A stretch of DNA of 13,697 nucleotides, from the NCBI GenBank assembly GCA_947057875.1, contig CAMSEX010000023.1:1-13697 (forward strand), read 5' to 3'. Made by a program: the position numbers and the translations under genes. This DNA is from an uncultured Clostridium sp. Its GTDB lineage: Bacteria > Bacillota > Clostridia > TANB77 > CAG-508. Shown one piece after another: positions 13,654 to 13,697 of the stretch; the first letter of the stretch is position 1, and the number at the start of each line of letters is the position of its first letter. The notes below the pieces were generated by a model that saw only the letters and a list, made by a program, of their open reading frames with translations, made no database searches and was not told the origin of the DNA.

Positions 13654-13697
13654 AGATCGGAAGAGCACACGTCTGAACTCCAGTCACCTCTCGTCAT
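13654..13697. other. Illumina TruSeq indexed adapter (right end)
   Basis: The end begins AGATCGGAAGAGCACACG and reaches CCAGTCAC (to 13687). It continues with CTCTCGTC, which fits an 8-base i7 index, and AT, the start of the next constant adapter part. It is not biological. Confidence 0.98.

Noticed and set aside
13654..13668. GTG start codon and first five residues of the FGE-like frame
   Set aside because: These bases are TruSeq adapter, so the start is an artefact and the gene is partial.

Overview
The window is AT-rich DNA from a spore-forming Gram-positive bacterium, most likely an uncultured anaerobic member of the Clostridia. The evidence is four sporulation-type genes (gpr, ytxC, pdaA, a Spo0E-like regulator), strong AGGAGG-type ribosome binding sites, TTGACA/TATAAT promoters, and prepilin-anchored Ig-repeat surface proteins of a style I associate with gut Clostridia. 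The last point is recall, not a search. Only positions 31-13653 are biological: both ends are Illumina TruSeq adapter sequence.

Left part (31-4130, all minus strand). A surface gene encodes a prepilin-like membrane anchor, several Ig-like modules and a C-terminal carbohydrate-binding-like domain. Its terminator abuts a near-consensus sigma-G promoter driving gpr (germination protease). A shortened ytxC homologue follows. A promoter then points out of the window to the left.

Middle (4088-8075, minus strand). A polysaccharide deacetylase of the PgdA type with an N-terminal anchor is followed, behind its own strong promoter with two LexA-box-like sites, by recN and truA (9 bp apart). A small three-helix membrane protein with a Cys cluster and an Asn/Gly repeat tail comes next. 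A bidirectional terminator closes this unit.

Divergent and convergent island (8047-9211). pdaA (spore cortex muramic-lactam deacetylase) is the only plus-strand gene. It converges on a 51-residue Spo0E-family gene that is easy to miss.

Right part (9261-13653, minus strand). A SUMF1/FGE-like protein cut by the right adapter is followed by a DUF5665 membrane protein, a pair of M16 peptidase homologues (YmfF-like and YmfH-like, the family tied to EF-P modification in Bacillus), and lgt. The YmfF-like gene carries a single-base frameshift. Its restored frame ends in a 4-base ATGA overlap with the YmfH-like gene.

The themes are envelope and spore biology: peptidoglycan deacetylation, lipoprotein maturation, spore protein degradation and phosphorelay control. 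Two housekeeping genes (recN, truA) lie among them. I see no mobile element, CRISPR array, tRNA or rRNA. The least described items are the multi-domain prepilin-anchored protein, the Asn/Gly-tailed membrane protein, and several RNA or operator structures at gene junctions.
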